Below, in pieces: positions 34,690 to 44,203 of a stretch of DNA of 58,515 bases (its first letter is position 1; the number at the start of each line of letters is the position of its first letter). The translations under genes and the position numbers were made by a program. The notes below the pieces were generated by a model. That model had not been told where the DNA came from. It did no database searches and worked only from the letters and a program-made list of their open reading frames with translations. Source of the stretch: an uncultured Gammaproteobacteria bacterium (GTDB lineage: Bacteria > Pseudomonadota > Gammaproteobacteria > Nitrosococcales > Methylophagaceae); NCBI GenBank assembly GCA_937900515.1, contig CALCCU010000167.1:1-58515 (forward strand), read 5' to 3'.

Positions 34690-36864
34690 ATGAGTGGCAA
34701 TGAATCTCGCGTTCAAGCGATTTACCAAATTACAAACCGTGAAGCGACAGCCGTATCAACACCTGAGCCATTAGATAAAATTTGGGCCAGTAATGTATTT
34801 AGCTTAGCTACAATGGAACAATCTTTATCTAAAGCTGCATTTAAATCAATCAAGAAAACGATTCAAACGGGTGCTCCGCTTGATGCAACGACTGCAGAGA
34901 TTGTTGCTGCAGCAATGAAAGAGTGGGCCTTATCTAAAGGTGTTAAGTTCTTCTCACATATTTTCTACCCAATGACCAATATCACCGCTGAAAAACATGA
35001 TGGTTTTATTGTGACCAACTCAGATGGTAGCGCCATTACAGAATTTAGTGGCAGCTTACTGATCAAAGGTGAACCTGATGGTTCGTCCTTCCCTAATGGT
35101 AGTTTGCGTATGACCAATGCAGCACGTGGTTATACTGCATGGGATCCAACTAGCCCTGTTTATATTATGGAAACAGACAATGGTTCAACATTGATGATTC
35201 CTAGCGTATTCATGTCATGGACGGGGGAAGCGCTTGATAAGAAAATTCCATTATTACGCTCAAATGCGGCAATGGATAAAGCAGCTAAGAAAGTACTTAC
35301 TTTAATGGGCGAAACAGAAGTCTCGACTTTAAATTCAAGTTGTGGTGCTGAACAAGAATATTTCTTAGTTGATAGTAATTTTGCTAATGCTCGTCCCGAT
35401 CTGTTACTAGCTGGCCGAACATTATTTGGTGCTGCATCAGCTAAAGGTCAAGAATTTGATGACCATTATTTCGGTGCTATCCCTGCTCGTGTTCAGGTCT
35501 TTATGCAAGATTTCGAAGATCAGCTTTATAAATTAGGGATTCCCGCTAAAACACATCATAACGAAGTTGCGCCAGGTCAGTTTGAAATTGCACCTTATTA
35601 CGAAGCAGCTAATGTGGCGGCAGATCATCAGCAATTAATGATGACTTTAATGAAGAGTACAGCGAAGAAGCATGGTTTCCTTTGTTTGCTTCATGAAAAA
35701 CCATTTGCTGGAATCAATGGTTCAGGTAAACACGTTAACTGGTCTGTTGGTAACTCAACACAAGGTAACTTATTAGATCCAGGTAATACACCTCATGATA
35801 ATTTAAACTTCTTATTATTCTGTGGCGCCGTGATTCGTGGTGTGCATAAATTTGGCCCATTATTACGCGCAGCAATTGCTTCTGCTGCCAACGATCATCG
35901 TTTAGGCGCTAACGAAGCGCCTCCTGCAATCTTGTCTGTTTACTTGGGTGATCAGCTTGAGAAGGTCTTTAAGGATATCCAAGAAGGTAAAATTACATCA
36001 TCAGTAGGTGGTGGCGAGATGGACCTAGGTTTATCTCAAATTTTAAACTTCGAACGTGATCCTGGTGATCGTAATCGTACTTCTCCATTCGCATTTACAG
36101 GTAACCGTTTTGAATTCCGTGCAGTAGGTTCATCACAATCTGTTTCTGGCCCATTGGTCGCTATGAACACAATGTTGGCTGATTCATTATCTTGGATTGC
36201 TGAAAAACTAGAAGCAGAGTTAGGGAAAGGTACACCTCAACCTGATGCAGTTTTAGTTGTCTTGAAAGAGTTGATGGAACTACACGGTAATGTTGTTTTC
36301 GGTGGTGATGGTTATTCTTCTGAATGGCATACAGAAGCTGTCGAAGGTCGCGGCCTTAAAAACATTCCAACAACTGCAGATGCGTTACCAGCACTTAAAG
36401 AAGCCTCAGTTATCGAGTTATTTGAAAGCACTGGTGTATTGTCACCTGTTGAGCTTGAGAGCCGTTTCGAAGTCTATGCAGAACAATATGTTTTATCAAT
36501 TGAAGTTGAAGCTAAGCTCGTGATTGATATGGCTAAGACAATTATCTACCCAGCAGCAATGAGATATTTGTCTGAGTTATCTATTACTAGCTCAAGCATG
36601 GCTGAAATGGGTGTTGAGTTGGATAGTTCTGTTGCAAGGAAAGTGGCTACTGAATCTAACTTGATGATGGCGGGTGTTACTAAGTTGAGTGAAGCATTAG
36701 AGCAACACAACTTTGATTCTACTGAAGCGCATCTTCAGCACTGTGCTAATGAGCTACTTAGCTTGATGAATGAAATCCGTTCTCATGCTGATACGTTAGA
36801 AGCCGAAGTTGCTGATGAAATGTGGCCATTGCCTAAGTATCAGGAAATGTTATTCATCAAATAA
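34690..36864 (+). CDS. glnN: Type III glutamine synthetase
   Basis: The 724-residue enzyme makes glutamine from glutamate, ammonia and ATP. It belongs to the long GSIII class rather than the usual 470-residue GlnA. It has FPNGSLRMTNAARGYTAWDPTSPVYI, the metal-site CGAEQEYFLVD (about residues 219-229), HHNEVAPGQFEIAP (about 296-309), and GINGSGKHVNWSVG (about 345-358). Next comes GNRFEFRAVGSSQSVSGP, then a GSIII C-terminal helical region ending in EMWPLPKYQEMLF. GAAGGAAAG lies directly before the ATG. GSIII is commonest in Bacteroidetes and cyanobacteria and patchy in gammaproteobacteria. A strong terminator follows. Confidence 0.94.
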   Translation: MSGNESRVQAIYQITNREATAVSTPEPLDKIWASNVFSLATMEQSLSKAAFKSIKKTIQTGAPLDATTAEIVAAAMKEWALSKGVKFFSHIFYPMTNITAEKHDGFIVTNSDGSAITEFSGSLLIKGEPDGSSFPNGSLRMTNAARGYTAWDPTSPVYIMETDNGSTLMIPSVFMSWTGEALDKKIPLLRSNAAMDKAAKKVLTLMGETEVSTLNSSCGAEQEYFLVDSNFANARPDLLLAGRTLFGAASAKGQEFDDHYFGAIPARVQVFMQDFEDQLYKLGIPAKTHHNEVAPGQFEIAPYYEAANVAADHQQLMMTLMKSTAKKHGFLCLLHEKPFAGINGSGKHVNWSVGNSTQGNLLDPGNTPHDNLNFLLFCGAVIRGVHKFGPLLRAAIASAANDHRLGANEAPPAILSVYLGDQLEKVFKDIQEGKITSSVGGGEMDLGLSQILNFERDPGDRNRTSPFAFTGNRFEFRAVGSSQSVSGPLVAMNTMLADSLSWIAEKLEAELGKGTPQPDAVLVVLKELMELHGNVVFGGDGYSSEWHTEAVEGRGLKNIPTTADALPALKEASVIELFESTGVLSPVELESRFEVYAEQYVLSIEVEAKLVIDMAKTIIYPAAMRYLSELSITSSSMAEMGVELDSSVARKVATESNLMMAGVTKLSEALEQHNFDSTEAHLQHCANELLSLMNEIRSHADTLEAEVADEMWPLPKYQEMLFIK

Positions 36865-36973
36865 AATAGCTTAATTCTGAAAGCTCAGATCGTGAAATTA
36901 GGGGATCTGAGCTGACAGTATTTCGTTGAGTTAGATATTGGTGAGATTAATAACTGATTTGGAATAGAATCAA

Positions 36974-37008
36974 AAAAAGGCCCAGTTAAATTATAACTGG
37001 GCCTTTTT
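36974..37008. terminator. Bidirectional terminator between glnN and the Bax-inhibitor gene
   Basis: AAAAAGGCCCAGTTA and TAACTGGGCCTTTTT form a perfect 15-base stem with a 5-base loop, with T-runs in both directions. It ends glnN (plus) and the YccA-like gene (minus). Confidence 0.95.
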
Positions 37009-37038
37009 ATTTATGGTGTTTAAAAACTTTGCAACGCC

Positions 37039-37710
37039 CTAGTCATCACTACTCATTGCTCCGAGTAGATGTAATAAGCTAGTAAACAAGTTGAAGATAG
37101 ACACATATAACGTCACTGTTGCCATTATGTAGTTTGTTTCTCCACCTTGAATGATATTGCTTGTTTCATACAAGATTAATCCAGCCATTAATAAGACGAA
37201 CATTGCTGATACGGCAAGCGATAACCCAGGCATTTCGAAGAATATTGCTGCTAAACCTGCAACAAATCCAACTAAAATACCTACCATTAAGAAGCCCCCC
37301 ATAAAGCTGAAATCTTTACGAGTATTTAGCGCATACATCGATAGACCAATGAAGAGTGCTCCGGTTATACCCATAGCATTCATTACTATTTGCCCGCCAT
37401 TAGGCAGAGACAAGTAGCTATTTAGCATTGGACCTAATGTGTAGCCCATGAAACCTGTTAGGGCAAATACAAAGGCGAGTCCCGTTGAGCTGTCACGATA
37501 CTTAGATGTTAAAAAGAGTAAACCAAAATAGCCGCCAAGGGTCAGTAATATCCCCGGGTGAGGCAAGTTTAATACCATTGAAATACCAGCTGTTAGGGCA
37601 CTAAACAACAAGGTCATTGATAACAACATATATGTGTTACGAATGACTTTGTTAGTTGCTAATGTTCTCATTTGCTGCTGTTCGGCAGCAATCGATTTTG
37701 AAATACTCAT
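37039..37710 (-). CDS. Bax inhibitor-1/YccA family membrane protein
   Basis: A 223-residue protein with seven predicted membrane helices starting after a cytoplasmic QQMRTLATNKVIRNTYMLL segment. The family features are clear: GFMGYTLGPMLNSYL, LNTRKDFSFMGGFL and the C-terminal LYVSIFNLFTSLLHLLGAMSSDD, with acidic tail. YccA in E. coli modulates the FtsH protease; BI-1 relatives form pH-sensitive calcium leaks. The start is ATG 37710 with AAGGAG about eight bases upstream. It lies 24 bases after the hibernation-factor gene on the same strand, so they probably share a transcript. Confidence 0.92.
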   Translation of the reverse strand: MSISKSIAAEQQQMRTLATNKVIRNTYMLLSMTLLFSALTAGISMVLNLPHPGILLTLGGYFGLLFLTSKYRDSSTGLAFVFALTGFMGYTLGPMLNSYLSLPNGGQIVMNAMGITGALFIGLSMYALNTRKDFSFMGGFLMVGILVGFVAGLAAIFFEMPGLSLAVSAMFVLLMAGLILYETSNIIQGGETNYIMATVTLYVSIFNLFTSLLHLLGAMSSDD

Positions 37711-37734
37711 TGTGTTACTCCTTTAAATAACTAG

Positions 37735-38082
37735 TTAAGCACTTAGATAATTTCTTAACGGTCGTTGATGTCTAAGTGCTGATTGTTGGCGATCTACTTT
37801 TCTTTCTACTGCATTCCCGGCACGATCAATCGCCCTATCGATAGCGGCATACATGTCTTGTTCGGTATCTTCAATGATGACATCTGAAATACCAGGTAAA
37901 ACAACGTGGATATGGCATAGCTTATCTTCACCGCCACGAGGTCCATTTATATCTGACAGACGAACCACAATTCTGTTGAGGTGATCTTGGCAGCGAGAGA
38001 AAGAAGACTTTAATTTCTCTTCTGCATAAATTTTCAAAGCGTTTGTTAGCGTAAATGATCGTGCTTGAATATCAATTTGCAT
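37735..38082 (-). CDS. hpf: Ribosome hibernation promoting factor (short HPF/RaiA family)
   Basis: The 115-residue protein starts MQIDIQARSFTLTNALKIYAEEKL and contains RIVVRLSDINGPRGGEDKLCHIHVVLPG and DMYAAIDRAIDRAGNAVERKV, the S30EA ribosome-binding fold. It stabilises inactive ribosomes in slow growth. The ATG at 38082 is chosen because GAGGAG lies about seven bases upstream; an earlier in-frame codon at 38118 adds 12 unconserved residues. The long C-terminal dimerisation domain of long HPF is absent. It is divergent from the NhaR-like regulator, about 113 bases apart, and precedes the Bax-inhibitor gene. Confidence 0.9.
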   Translation of the reverse strand: MQIDIQARSFTLTNALKIYAEEKLKSSFSRCQDHLNRIVVRLSDINGPRGGEDKLCHIHVVLPGISDVIIEDTEQDMYAAIDRAIDRAGNAVERKVDRQQSALRHQRPLRNYLSA

Positions 38083-38195
38083 AATGTGCTCCTCGTTAGA
38101 AAATTTGTACGTTTGCATAATAAAAGAATTAGACTATATGTAAAATTCGAATTTTTTATGTATATAGTTCGAAAATATCGAGGTATTTATTAAGT

Positions 38196-39101
38196 ATGAA
38201 TTATAAACATCTACACTATTTTTGGTCGGTAGCCAAAGAGGGCGGGATTAAACAAGCGAGTGATCAGCTCAATCTGACACCACAAACAATCAGTGGTCAG
38301 TTGAGCCTGTTAGAGGATTATTACGGGGTCAAATTATTTAATAAGGTTGGCCGGACATTAGAGCTGTCTGACATTGGTCAGCAAGTTTTAAGTTATGCTG
38401 ACGAAATATTTTCATTAGGTAACGAGTTAGAGCAGATGATGAGAAGTTTGCCTAGTTACCGCCCAGAATTACTGAAAGTCGGCCTTGTCGATTTGGTGCC
38501 AAAATCAATTGCACATCAAATTCTCTTGCCGGCATTGAAATCAAGTAATGATATTCGAATGATTTGTCGAGAAGCTGATTTAGATACATTATTAGCTGAC
38601 TTAACGTTACATAGACTCGATTTGGTGATTGCAGAGCGAGCAATTCCTGAAAGCGTCAGTACGAGGGGGTATAGCCATAAATTAGGACAATCTTCAGTCA
38701 GCTTTTTTGCAAGTAAGCAGCTACAGAATCAGTTATCAGGTAACTTTCCTGAATGCCTGAATAATGCTCCTATGCTTCTACCCAACAGTGGTAATCAATT
38801 ACGTTCACATATTGACCAGTGGCTTACAAAATATCATCTGCAGCCTAGAGTAATTGCTGAATTTGATGATAGTGCTTTGATGAAAGCATTCGGCCAAGAG
38901 GGTGTGGGCATCTTTGTTGCACCAAGTGTAATTGAGCAAGAAGTTGAACAAAAACATAATGTAAAAGCAATCGGTAGGGTTGATGAAATACAGGAATCTT
39001 TTTATGTTATCTCTGTTGAAAAGAAAATTAAAAACCCTGTCGTGGCAGAGATTATTCAGAACGCAAACAGGTCATTATTTTCAAGTGAAACAAAGTTGTA
39101 A
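38196..39101 (+). CDS. LysR-family regulator, NhaR-like
   Basis: The 301-residue regulator opens MNYKHLHYFWSVAKEGGIKQASDQLNLTPQTISGQLSLLE, matching NhaR, the sodium- and pH-responsive activator, in its winged HTH. A periplasmic-binding-type effector domain follows at about 90-290. No nhaA antiporter or osmC is adjacent. Its divergent neighbour is the hpf/BI-1 unit, which could be its target, as LysR proteins often control the divergent gene. The ATG at 38196 follows an AT-rich leader with GAGG about ten bases upstream. Confidence 0.88.
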   Translation: MNYKHLHYFWSVAKEGGIKQASDQLNLTPQTISGQLSLLEDYYGVKLFNKVGRTLELSDIGQQVLSYADEIFSLGNELEQMMRSLPSYRPELLKVGLVDLVPKSIAHQILLPALKSSNDIRMICREADLDTLLADLTLHRLDLVIAERAIPESVSTRGYSHKLGQSSVSFFASKQLQNQLSGNFPECLNNAPMLLPNSGNQLRSHIDQWLTKYHLQPRVIAEFDDSALMKAFGQEGVGIFVAPSVIEQEVEQKHNVKAIGRVDEIQESFYVISVEKKIKNPVVAEIIQNANRSLFSSETKL

Positions 39102-39264
39102 AATTTCAATGTTGCAATGGATAAATATTTTAATGTTTAATTTACGGAAAAGAGGATGACGAGTCATTTTCATATGTTTATCAAAACAAGGATGTTTGTC
39201 CCAGAAAAGACGGGTATATATCCTTAAATATTATCTGCTATCTGGATTTTTTAAGGTTTTGTGA

Positions 39265-39270
39265 TATAGT
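39265..39270 (+). promoter_or_regulatory. Extended -10 element of the ANTAR-GGDEF operon
   Basis: TGATATAGT (39262-39270) fits an extended -10 (TGnTATAAT-like). No good -35 is seen, which extended -10 promoters tolerate. A start near 39277 would give a leader of about 60 bases containing the hairpin at 39293. Confidence 0.45.
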
Positions 39271-39292
39271 TTGCATTAACTTGGAACCCACG

Positions 39293-39331
39293 CCCTGTTT
39301 CAGTTTTAGGATTCGTTCGTTACGACAGGGA
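39293..39331 (+). promoter_or_regulatory. Leader hairpin that would cover the ribosome binding site of the ANTAR gene
   Basis: CCCTGT (39293-39298) is the exact complement of ACAGGG (39325-39330), and the latter contains the AGGGA Shine-Dalgarno that serves the GTG at 39338. The 26-base loop includes a small CGT-N5-ACG helix directly stacked against the 3' arm. The layout suggests translational control, for example by temperature, a ligand or the ANTAR protein itself. It does not match the classic dual-hexaloop ANTAR target nor the c-di-GMP riboswitch core. Confidence 0.5.
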
Positions 39332-39337
39332 ATAAAT

Positions 39338-39988
39338 GTGAACACGAAACGCTACTCTCCACTAACAGTTTCGATCTATGGAGATCACTCTGATGATTTT
39401 GTTTGTCATCAGTCAGTTCTAAATGAGCAGGGCTATAAGATTCAAGCCTACGATGATTGTAAAGAATTCCTATCAAAATCAAGCTCAACTGATATTTCAA
39501 TTATAAGTTTGTCCTTGCTGGAAAATTTTGATGCGGATAGTGTGGCCGGTTACTCGGAACCCTTTATTGTCTATGATTTTTCTACAGACTTCCCTTTCAA
39601 CAATGCCAACCCTTTTGTTTATGAAGCTGTGGGATATTTTATTGAAAAACCGAGCCCAAGAGATATTGGTCTAAAGGTAGAGGTAGGATTATTACTTCAC
39701 CAAGAGAGGCGAAGAGTTAGCCAAAGATTACTCGACTTAAATCAAAAGTTTGGAACAAATCGTGATATTGGCATTGCAACTGGAATTGTATTTTCACTGA
39801 GTGGGTTATCAGTACAAGAATCGTATGACTTATTACGAAAAATGGCGAGAAATAAACGATGTAGGGTGAGTGACATTGCCAAGGCTTTAATTAGTAATCA
39901 AGCTACGCAAGCTAAACTTCATGATTTCGAATCATTAACACACTGGCTCAGTGATTTAGTTCTGATTAATCTTGATAGAGATAACTGA
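39338..39988 (+). CDS. ANTAR-domain RNA-binding regulator with degenerate receiver
   Basis: From a GTG at 39338 (AGGGA six bases upstream) 216 residues. Residues about 8-120 resemble a receiver (VSIYGDHSDDF, a FIEKPSP lysine loop), but the phosphoacceptor position reads ISLSLL without Asp, so it is probably not phosphorylated. Residues about 148-205 form an ANTAR domain (LNQKFGTNRDIGIATGIV, LSVQESYDLLRKMARNKRCRVSDIAKALI), the three-helix RNA-binding module of antiterminators such as NasR and AmiR. Its stop overlaps the next gene's ATG (TGATG), indicating coupled translation with a diguanylate cyclase. The longer frame from TTG 39281 is disfavoured because it would run through the leader hairpin. 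Confidence 0.78.
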   Translation: MNTKRYSPLTVSIYGDHSDDFVCHQSVLNEQGYKIQAYDDCKEFLSKSSSTDISIISLSLLENFDADSVAGYSEPFIVYDFSTDFPFNNANPFVYEAVGYFIEKPSPRDIGLKVEVGLLLHQERRRVSQRLLDLNQKFGTNRDIGIATGIVFSLSGLSVQESYDLLRKMARNKRCRVSDIAKALISNQATQAKLHDFESLTHWLSDLVLINLDRDN

Positions 39989-42069
39989 TGTTATCTAAAG
40001 TCAGGATGCCAGCGATGATTTCGCTGTTGTACTTTTTCTTTGCACTCATATCATTCAACTTTTCTACCATTGCGGGGGGGAGTGCCACATTAATATGGTT
40101 ACCCTCCGGCTTAGCCATTGCAGCAATTTTAGCCACCGGTCCAAGAGTATTAATTGGGATCTATATTGCTGGTGTAGCCGATAGTTTATATATAGGTAAT
40201 AACCTCGATATTTCTTTGTTGTTTGCAGTCGCAAATACGTTAGAACCGCTAGTTGCATTACTTATTCTTAAGAAACTTCCTTTTTCTAAAAAGCTCGATC
40301 ATTACGAAGACTATTTATATTTAATTGCTGCTGGAATGGTGGGAGCAATTGTGAGTGCTCTTATAGGTGCTATTACTCTATTTACTCATGATTATATTAG
40401 TATGGATGAGTTCTTAACCGTGATGATCAATTGGTGGAACGGAAATGTGATTGGCGTTGTTCTGCTTGGCCCTTTATTACTAATGCTGATTCAAACTTCT
40501 TTTCATTCATTAGTAAAAGATCGTAAGTTGGAGTTCGGGCTGTTGATGTTAGCGGTGAGTTATATATCTGTAACCGTTTTTGCTGGTTTCAATTTATTTG
40601 GTGGAGCAGTAGTCAGTAATTATTCTCATCTGGCCTTGGGCGCCGTTATATGGACTATCATTCGATTTAATCATCAATCGCTAGCATTGATAATTATGTT
40701 GTTCTTTTCTGCTGGGGTGTGGGGGTTTGTTCACCACCAAGGCTATTTTTTTGATGGAATAGCGTTTATAGAGAAAAATATCGATCTCTTGTTTCAGTAT
40801 ATTTTTGTGGTTAGCGCAGGAACGATGGGGCTTGCTTATACCCTTAAGCAGCAGCGAACATTATCTCAAGCCTTAATTAAGAGCAAAACGGAAGCTTATA
40901 TCTGTAACCAAGATAATTTACAGTTAGAATTTTTGAACCTATCCGCTCGAAGAAATCTGGGTATAGAGGGTAAAAGTTGGCAAGGATTGAGTTTAGTTGA
41001 TCTTCAAACTGAAGAAAGTAAAGCGCAATTATTAGACTCTTTAGAAAAGTTGTCTAAAAGTGATAGTAAGCACTTAGTCTACCAAGGATGGCACCAACGC
41101 TTTGATGATACTTCCTATCCGGTGGAAGTAACAGTAGAACAAATCGAGCAGTCAGGACAATGTTCTTATCTAGCTACAGCGATTGACATTAGTGATCGTA
41201 TCGAGCAAGAGTTATACAAAGATTTAGGGGATAGTGTGTGTCAGCATTCTACACAGGGTGTGGCTATCTGTGATGAAAATAACCAAATAATTCGCGTGAA
41301 TAAGGCTTTTACACAAATTACAGGCTATAGCGAAGAAGATGTTATGGGGAAAAACCCAAATATTCTTCGTTCAGGTAGCCACGATAGGTCTTTTTACGCG
41401 AGAATGCGGCGAGAGTTTGAGAAGAGTGGAAGCTGGAATGGTGAGCTATATAACAGACATAAGCAAGGGCACCTTTACTTAGCTAAACTCACTATTAAAC
41501 GGCTTATGCATTCTGTTGGTAAAAAAGTACATTATGTAGCGATGTTTACCGATATCACTGCTGAAAGAGAACAAACTTTACAGCTAAAGCATCATGCGGA
41601 ACATGATTTATTGACAGCCTTACCGAATAGAATTCGACTACAACAAGAGTTTTCTTATACATCGGCATTAGCTAATCGTCATGATCAAAAACTAGCCTTA
41701 TTATTCTTAGACCTAGATGGATTCAAACCAGTTAACGATCTGCATGGTCATAGTCTCGGTGATAGTGTTTTACAAGAAGTTGCAAACCGTCTGAAGAGTT
41801 CAGTACGAGAGACTGACATTGTTGCGCGTGTCGGTGGTGATGAATTTGTTGTTTTAATGGGCAGCTTAGAGCAAGGCCATTCTTATCAAATATTAGCTGA
41901 AAAGATAAGGAAGACCATTGCTGAACCAATCCATATTGATGGCAAAACAGTGCTGTTATCTGTGAGTATTGGTGGTGCTGTTTATCCTTCTGATGCTAAG
42001 GATTTAGATGGGCTGATTTCTATTGCTGATGAAGCGATGTATAGTGATAAGCAATCAAAAAATAACTAA
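39988..42069 (+). CDS. MASE1-PAS-PAS diguanylate cyclase
   Basis: The 693-residue protein has an N-terminal MASE1 membrane sensor of about eight helices (residues 5-290; TLIWLPSGLAIAAILATGPRV). A first PAS follows (about 305-405), then a second PAS with the typical TQITGYSEEDVMGKNPNILRSGSHD (about 440-465), and a GGDEF domain (about 530-690). The active loop is RVGGDEFVVL, preceded by an RETD inhibitory site five residues upstream, so active, feedback-limited c-di-GMP synthesis is expected. It overlaps the ANTAR gene by one base. No EAL domain follows. The ligand of MASE1 domains is mostly unknown. Confidence 0.92.
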   Translation: MLSKVRMPAMISLLYFFFALISFNFSTIAGGSATLIWLPSGLAIAAILATGPRVLIGIYIAGVADSLYIGNNLDISLLFAVANTLEPLVALLILKKLPFSKKLDHYEDYLYLIAAGMVGAIVSALIGAITLFTHDYISMDEFLTVMINWWNGNVIGVVLLGPLLLMLIQTSFHSLVKDRKLEFGLLMLAVSYISVTVFAGFNLFGGAVVSNYSHLALGAVIWTIIRFNHQSLALIIMLFFSAGVWGFVHHQGYFFDGIAFIEKNIDLLFQYIFVVSAGTMGLAYTLKQQRTLSQALIKSKTEAYICNQDNLQLEFLNLSARRNLGIEGKSWQGLSLVDLQTEESKAQLLDSLEKLSKSDSKHLVYQGWHQRFDDTSYPVEVTVEQIEQSGQCSYLATAIDISDRIEQELYKDLGDSVCQHSTQGVAICDENNQIIRVNKAFTQITGYSEEDVMGKNPNILRSGSHDRSFYARMRREFEKSGSWNGELYNRHKQGHLYLAKLTIKRLMHSVGKKVHYVAMFTDITAEREQTLQLKHHAEHDLLTALPNRIRLQQEFSYTSALANRHDQKLALLFLDLDGFKPVNDLHGHSLGDSVLQEVANRLKSSVRETDIVARVGGDEFVVLMGSLEQGHSYQILAEKIRKTIAEPIHIDGKTVLLSVSIGGAVYPSDAKDLDGLISIADEAMYSDKQSKNN

Positions 42070-42100
42070 AAAAGCCTCCTTTTGTATGGAGGCTTTACAT
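42065..42100. terminator. Hairpin between the convergent MASE1-GGDEF and chemoreceptor genes
   Basis: AAAGCCTCC (42071-42079) pairs with GGAGGCTTT (42088-42096). The T-run is better on the minus strand, so it chiefly ends the chemoreceptor transcript, but it lies just after the GGDEF stop and may serve both. Confidence 0.85.
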
Positions 42101-42123
42101 ATAGTAATTTATAAAGGAAGGTA

Positions 42124-43824
42124 TTATTTAACCTTAAATTGACTCACCATTGTTTGTAATTTCTCACTGAGTCCTGCTATTTCCTGGCTAGCTCGAGATA
42201 CTTGTTCTGAGCCGTCAGCAGTACTTTCAGACACCTGTTGAATATTAAGTACATTATTATTGATTTCATTTACCACTTGGCTTTGTTGTTCAGCCGATGT
42301 TGCAATGAGCGTATTCATCTCTGTAATGGAGCTGACAGATAATGTAATTGCATTCAGTGAGTCGGTTGCATTGACTGCTTTATTCACTAGACCCTCAATA
42401 CTGCTTTTATTTTGCCCCATAGATTTCACCGCATCATCAGAACCTTTTTGTAAGGCTGAAATTAACGACTCGATTTCATGTGTGGAATCTTGAGTTTTTT
42501 GGGCTAGAGAGCGTACTTCATCTGCAACTACTGCAAAGCCTCGTCCTTGCTCGCCTGCTCTTGCAGCCTCAATAGCTGCATTCAGTGCGAGCAAGTTAGT
42601 TTGTTCGGCAATACTTTTTATAACATCAAGAACTGTACCGATGTTTTCGCTATCAGATTTTAGATTTCTAATAACTTCAGTTGAAGTGTTTATTTCAGCT
42701 GACAGATCATTGATAGAGTTAACAATGTCTTCTACAGCCTTACGGCCCATTTTAGAGTCTTTATCGCCCTGTAATGCTGCGGAAGAGGCCTTTTCTGCAC
42801 TGATGGCTACTTCTTGAACGGTAGCTGTCATTTGTGTGATTGCAGAAGCTACTTGAATGGTGTCATTTTTTTGTTGAGCAATATTGTTATTAGTTGAAAC
42901 ACTGACTACCGATGTCTCTTCAGCGGAGGTAGATAGCTGCTCTGAAGAATCAGCGATACCTGAAACTAAACCTTGTAGCTTTTCAACAAAATTATTGAAT
43001 GTTTTACCCATTGCTCCCACTTCGTCTTCACTTATAAAGTTCATACGTTTAGTTAGATCATTATTTTGGGCCATGCTGTTTAAGGTATTCATTACTTCTT
43101 TTATCGGTGAAACAATGGCTTTAATAATTATTTGAGAGATAAGTACGCCAATTAACAGTGAAGCAATCGATATAGCGATCAGGCTAAATAAGCTCGCATT
43201 CTGAACATTTTTGGCATTTTCAACTGTACGCTGAGTAATGTGATCGAGACTTACTTGCATAGTTTCCAAGTCCGCAAACAAGCTCGCCCCTATTTGCTCT
43301 AACTTGGCTTGTTCTTCATCAGATAAATAACCACCACCAGCCATACTACCACCACGCTTAATTACTTTAACAACGCCGTCAACATAAGCCTGATAATCGC
43401 TTTGCTTGAGCATAACTTGCCCTGTGTATTCCTTCAAAGTCATAATATCTTGACGAAGATCATCTTGAAGAGGCTGCGCTTCTGCAGTATCTAAAATAGC
43501 AAGACTATCTTTTAAGGCCAGCTCATTCAGTGCAGTTATATCTGTCAATGCCTGTATATGTTCTTTAATTATTTTTCGCCTTGCACCAGACTTGGCTGCA
43601 CGTTGTATTCTCTCAAGTCGAGCTTCTTTTTGAAGTTGGAGTTTACTTGTCGTGGCAACAAGCTTTTCAAGTGGCATCGCAATATCATTCAGAACATTAA
43701 ATTCAGACGCAATATCATTCATTTTGAAAATGGCAAATGTGGAGATGATGATCTGTGTTAACCCCAGAATAATTACAATAGTAAAAATTTTTCTGCCGAT
43801 AGGAAGGTTATTGATCAATTGCAT
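42124..43824 (-). CDS. Methyl-accepting chemotaxis protein with HAMP domain
   Basis: The 566-residue receptor has a helix at about 12-32, a small helical periplasmic sensor (about 35-205), a second helix (about 210-235), HAMP (about 235-290; [23 protein letters not shown]), and a methylation/signalling domain. The tip is conserved, with [20 protein letters not shown] in its centre (about 400-420). A possible sigma28-type -10 (ACCGATAT, 43865-43858 on the minus strand) precedes it, but the -35 match is poor. The sensor carries a Gly-rich RGGSMAGGG loop (about 155-163). No che genes are nearby. Confidence 0.92.
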   Translation of the reverse strand: MQLINNLPIGRKIFTIVIILGLTQIIISTFAIFKMNDIASEFNVLNDIAMPLEKLVATTSKLQLQKEARLERIQRAAKSGARRKIIKEHIQALTDITALNELALKDSLAILDTAEAQPLQDDLRQDIMTLKEYTGQVMLKQSDYQAYVDGVVKVIKRGGSMAGGGYLSDEEQAKLEQIGASLFADLETMQVSLDHITQRTVENAKNVQNASLFSLIAISIASLLIGVLISQIIIKAIVSPIKEVMNTLNSMAQNNDLTKRMNFISEDEVGAMGKTFNNFVEKLQGLVSGIADSSEQLSTSAEETSVVSVSTNNNIAQQKNDTIQVASAITQMTATVQEVAISAEKASSAALQGDKDSKMGRKAVEDIVNSINDLSAEINTSTEVIRNLKSDSENIGTVLDVIKSIAEQTNLLALNAAIEAARAGEQGRGFAVVADEVRSLAQKTQDSTHEIESLISALQKGSDDAVKSMGQNKSSIEGLVNKAVNATDSLNAITLSVSSITEMNTLIATSAEQQSQVVNEINNNVLNIQQVSESTADGSEQVSRASQEIAGLSEKLQTMVSQFKVK

Positions 43825-44203
43825 TATTAGGATTCCTCAAAAAAGCTGTTGAATAATATATCGGTTTTATCTTCATTATCATGAGTTTTTATTTGGTATT
43901 CAAGCATGCTTGGATGCGTAACCATAGTAAAAAAACAAGTACTTATTTTGTAATTATAACCTAATATTAGTTAATCCTAATAAGCGTTAATCATATCTTT
44001 GAGTTTTTAAATGGGGAAAAGTTGATGATTAATAATGGATATTCTTAAGTGGTTCTGACATCTTAATGAAGATGTTGAGTATTGAAATCCTTATCAAATT
44101 TCAAAGTATTTGCGTTGATTTCGCTCAAAAGTATCAGGGAAGTTTTAGCCTTTAGCTTTAACCAAGAACGAACTCAGCTAGGTCATAAAAAAGCCCAAGC
44201 CTG
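43825..44203. other. Intergenic region between chemoreceptor and RIO kinase genes
   Basis: The 379-base AT-rich gap holds the chemoreceptor promoter region and the 3' end of the RIO kinase transcript. Apart from a sigma28-like -10 candidate at 43858-43865 no feature stands out. A short open frame at 44082 on the plus strand continues antisense into the kinase and is not considered coding. Confidence 0.4.

Noticed and set aside
39280-39340. Possible c-di-GMP (GEMM) riboswitch before the ANTAR-GGDEF operon
   Set aside because: The region is too short and lacks the conserved GEMM core; only a simple stem over the ribosome site is visible.
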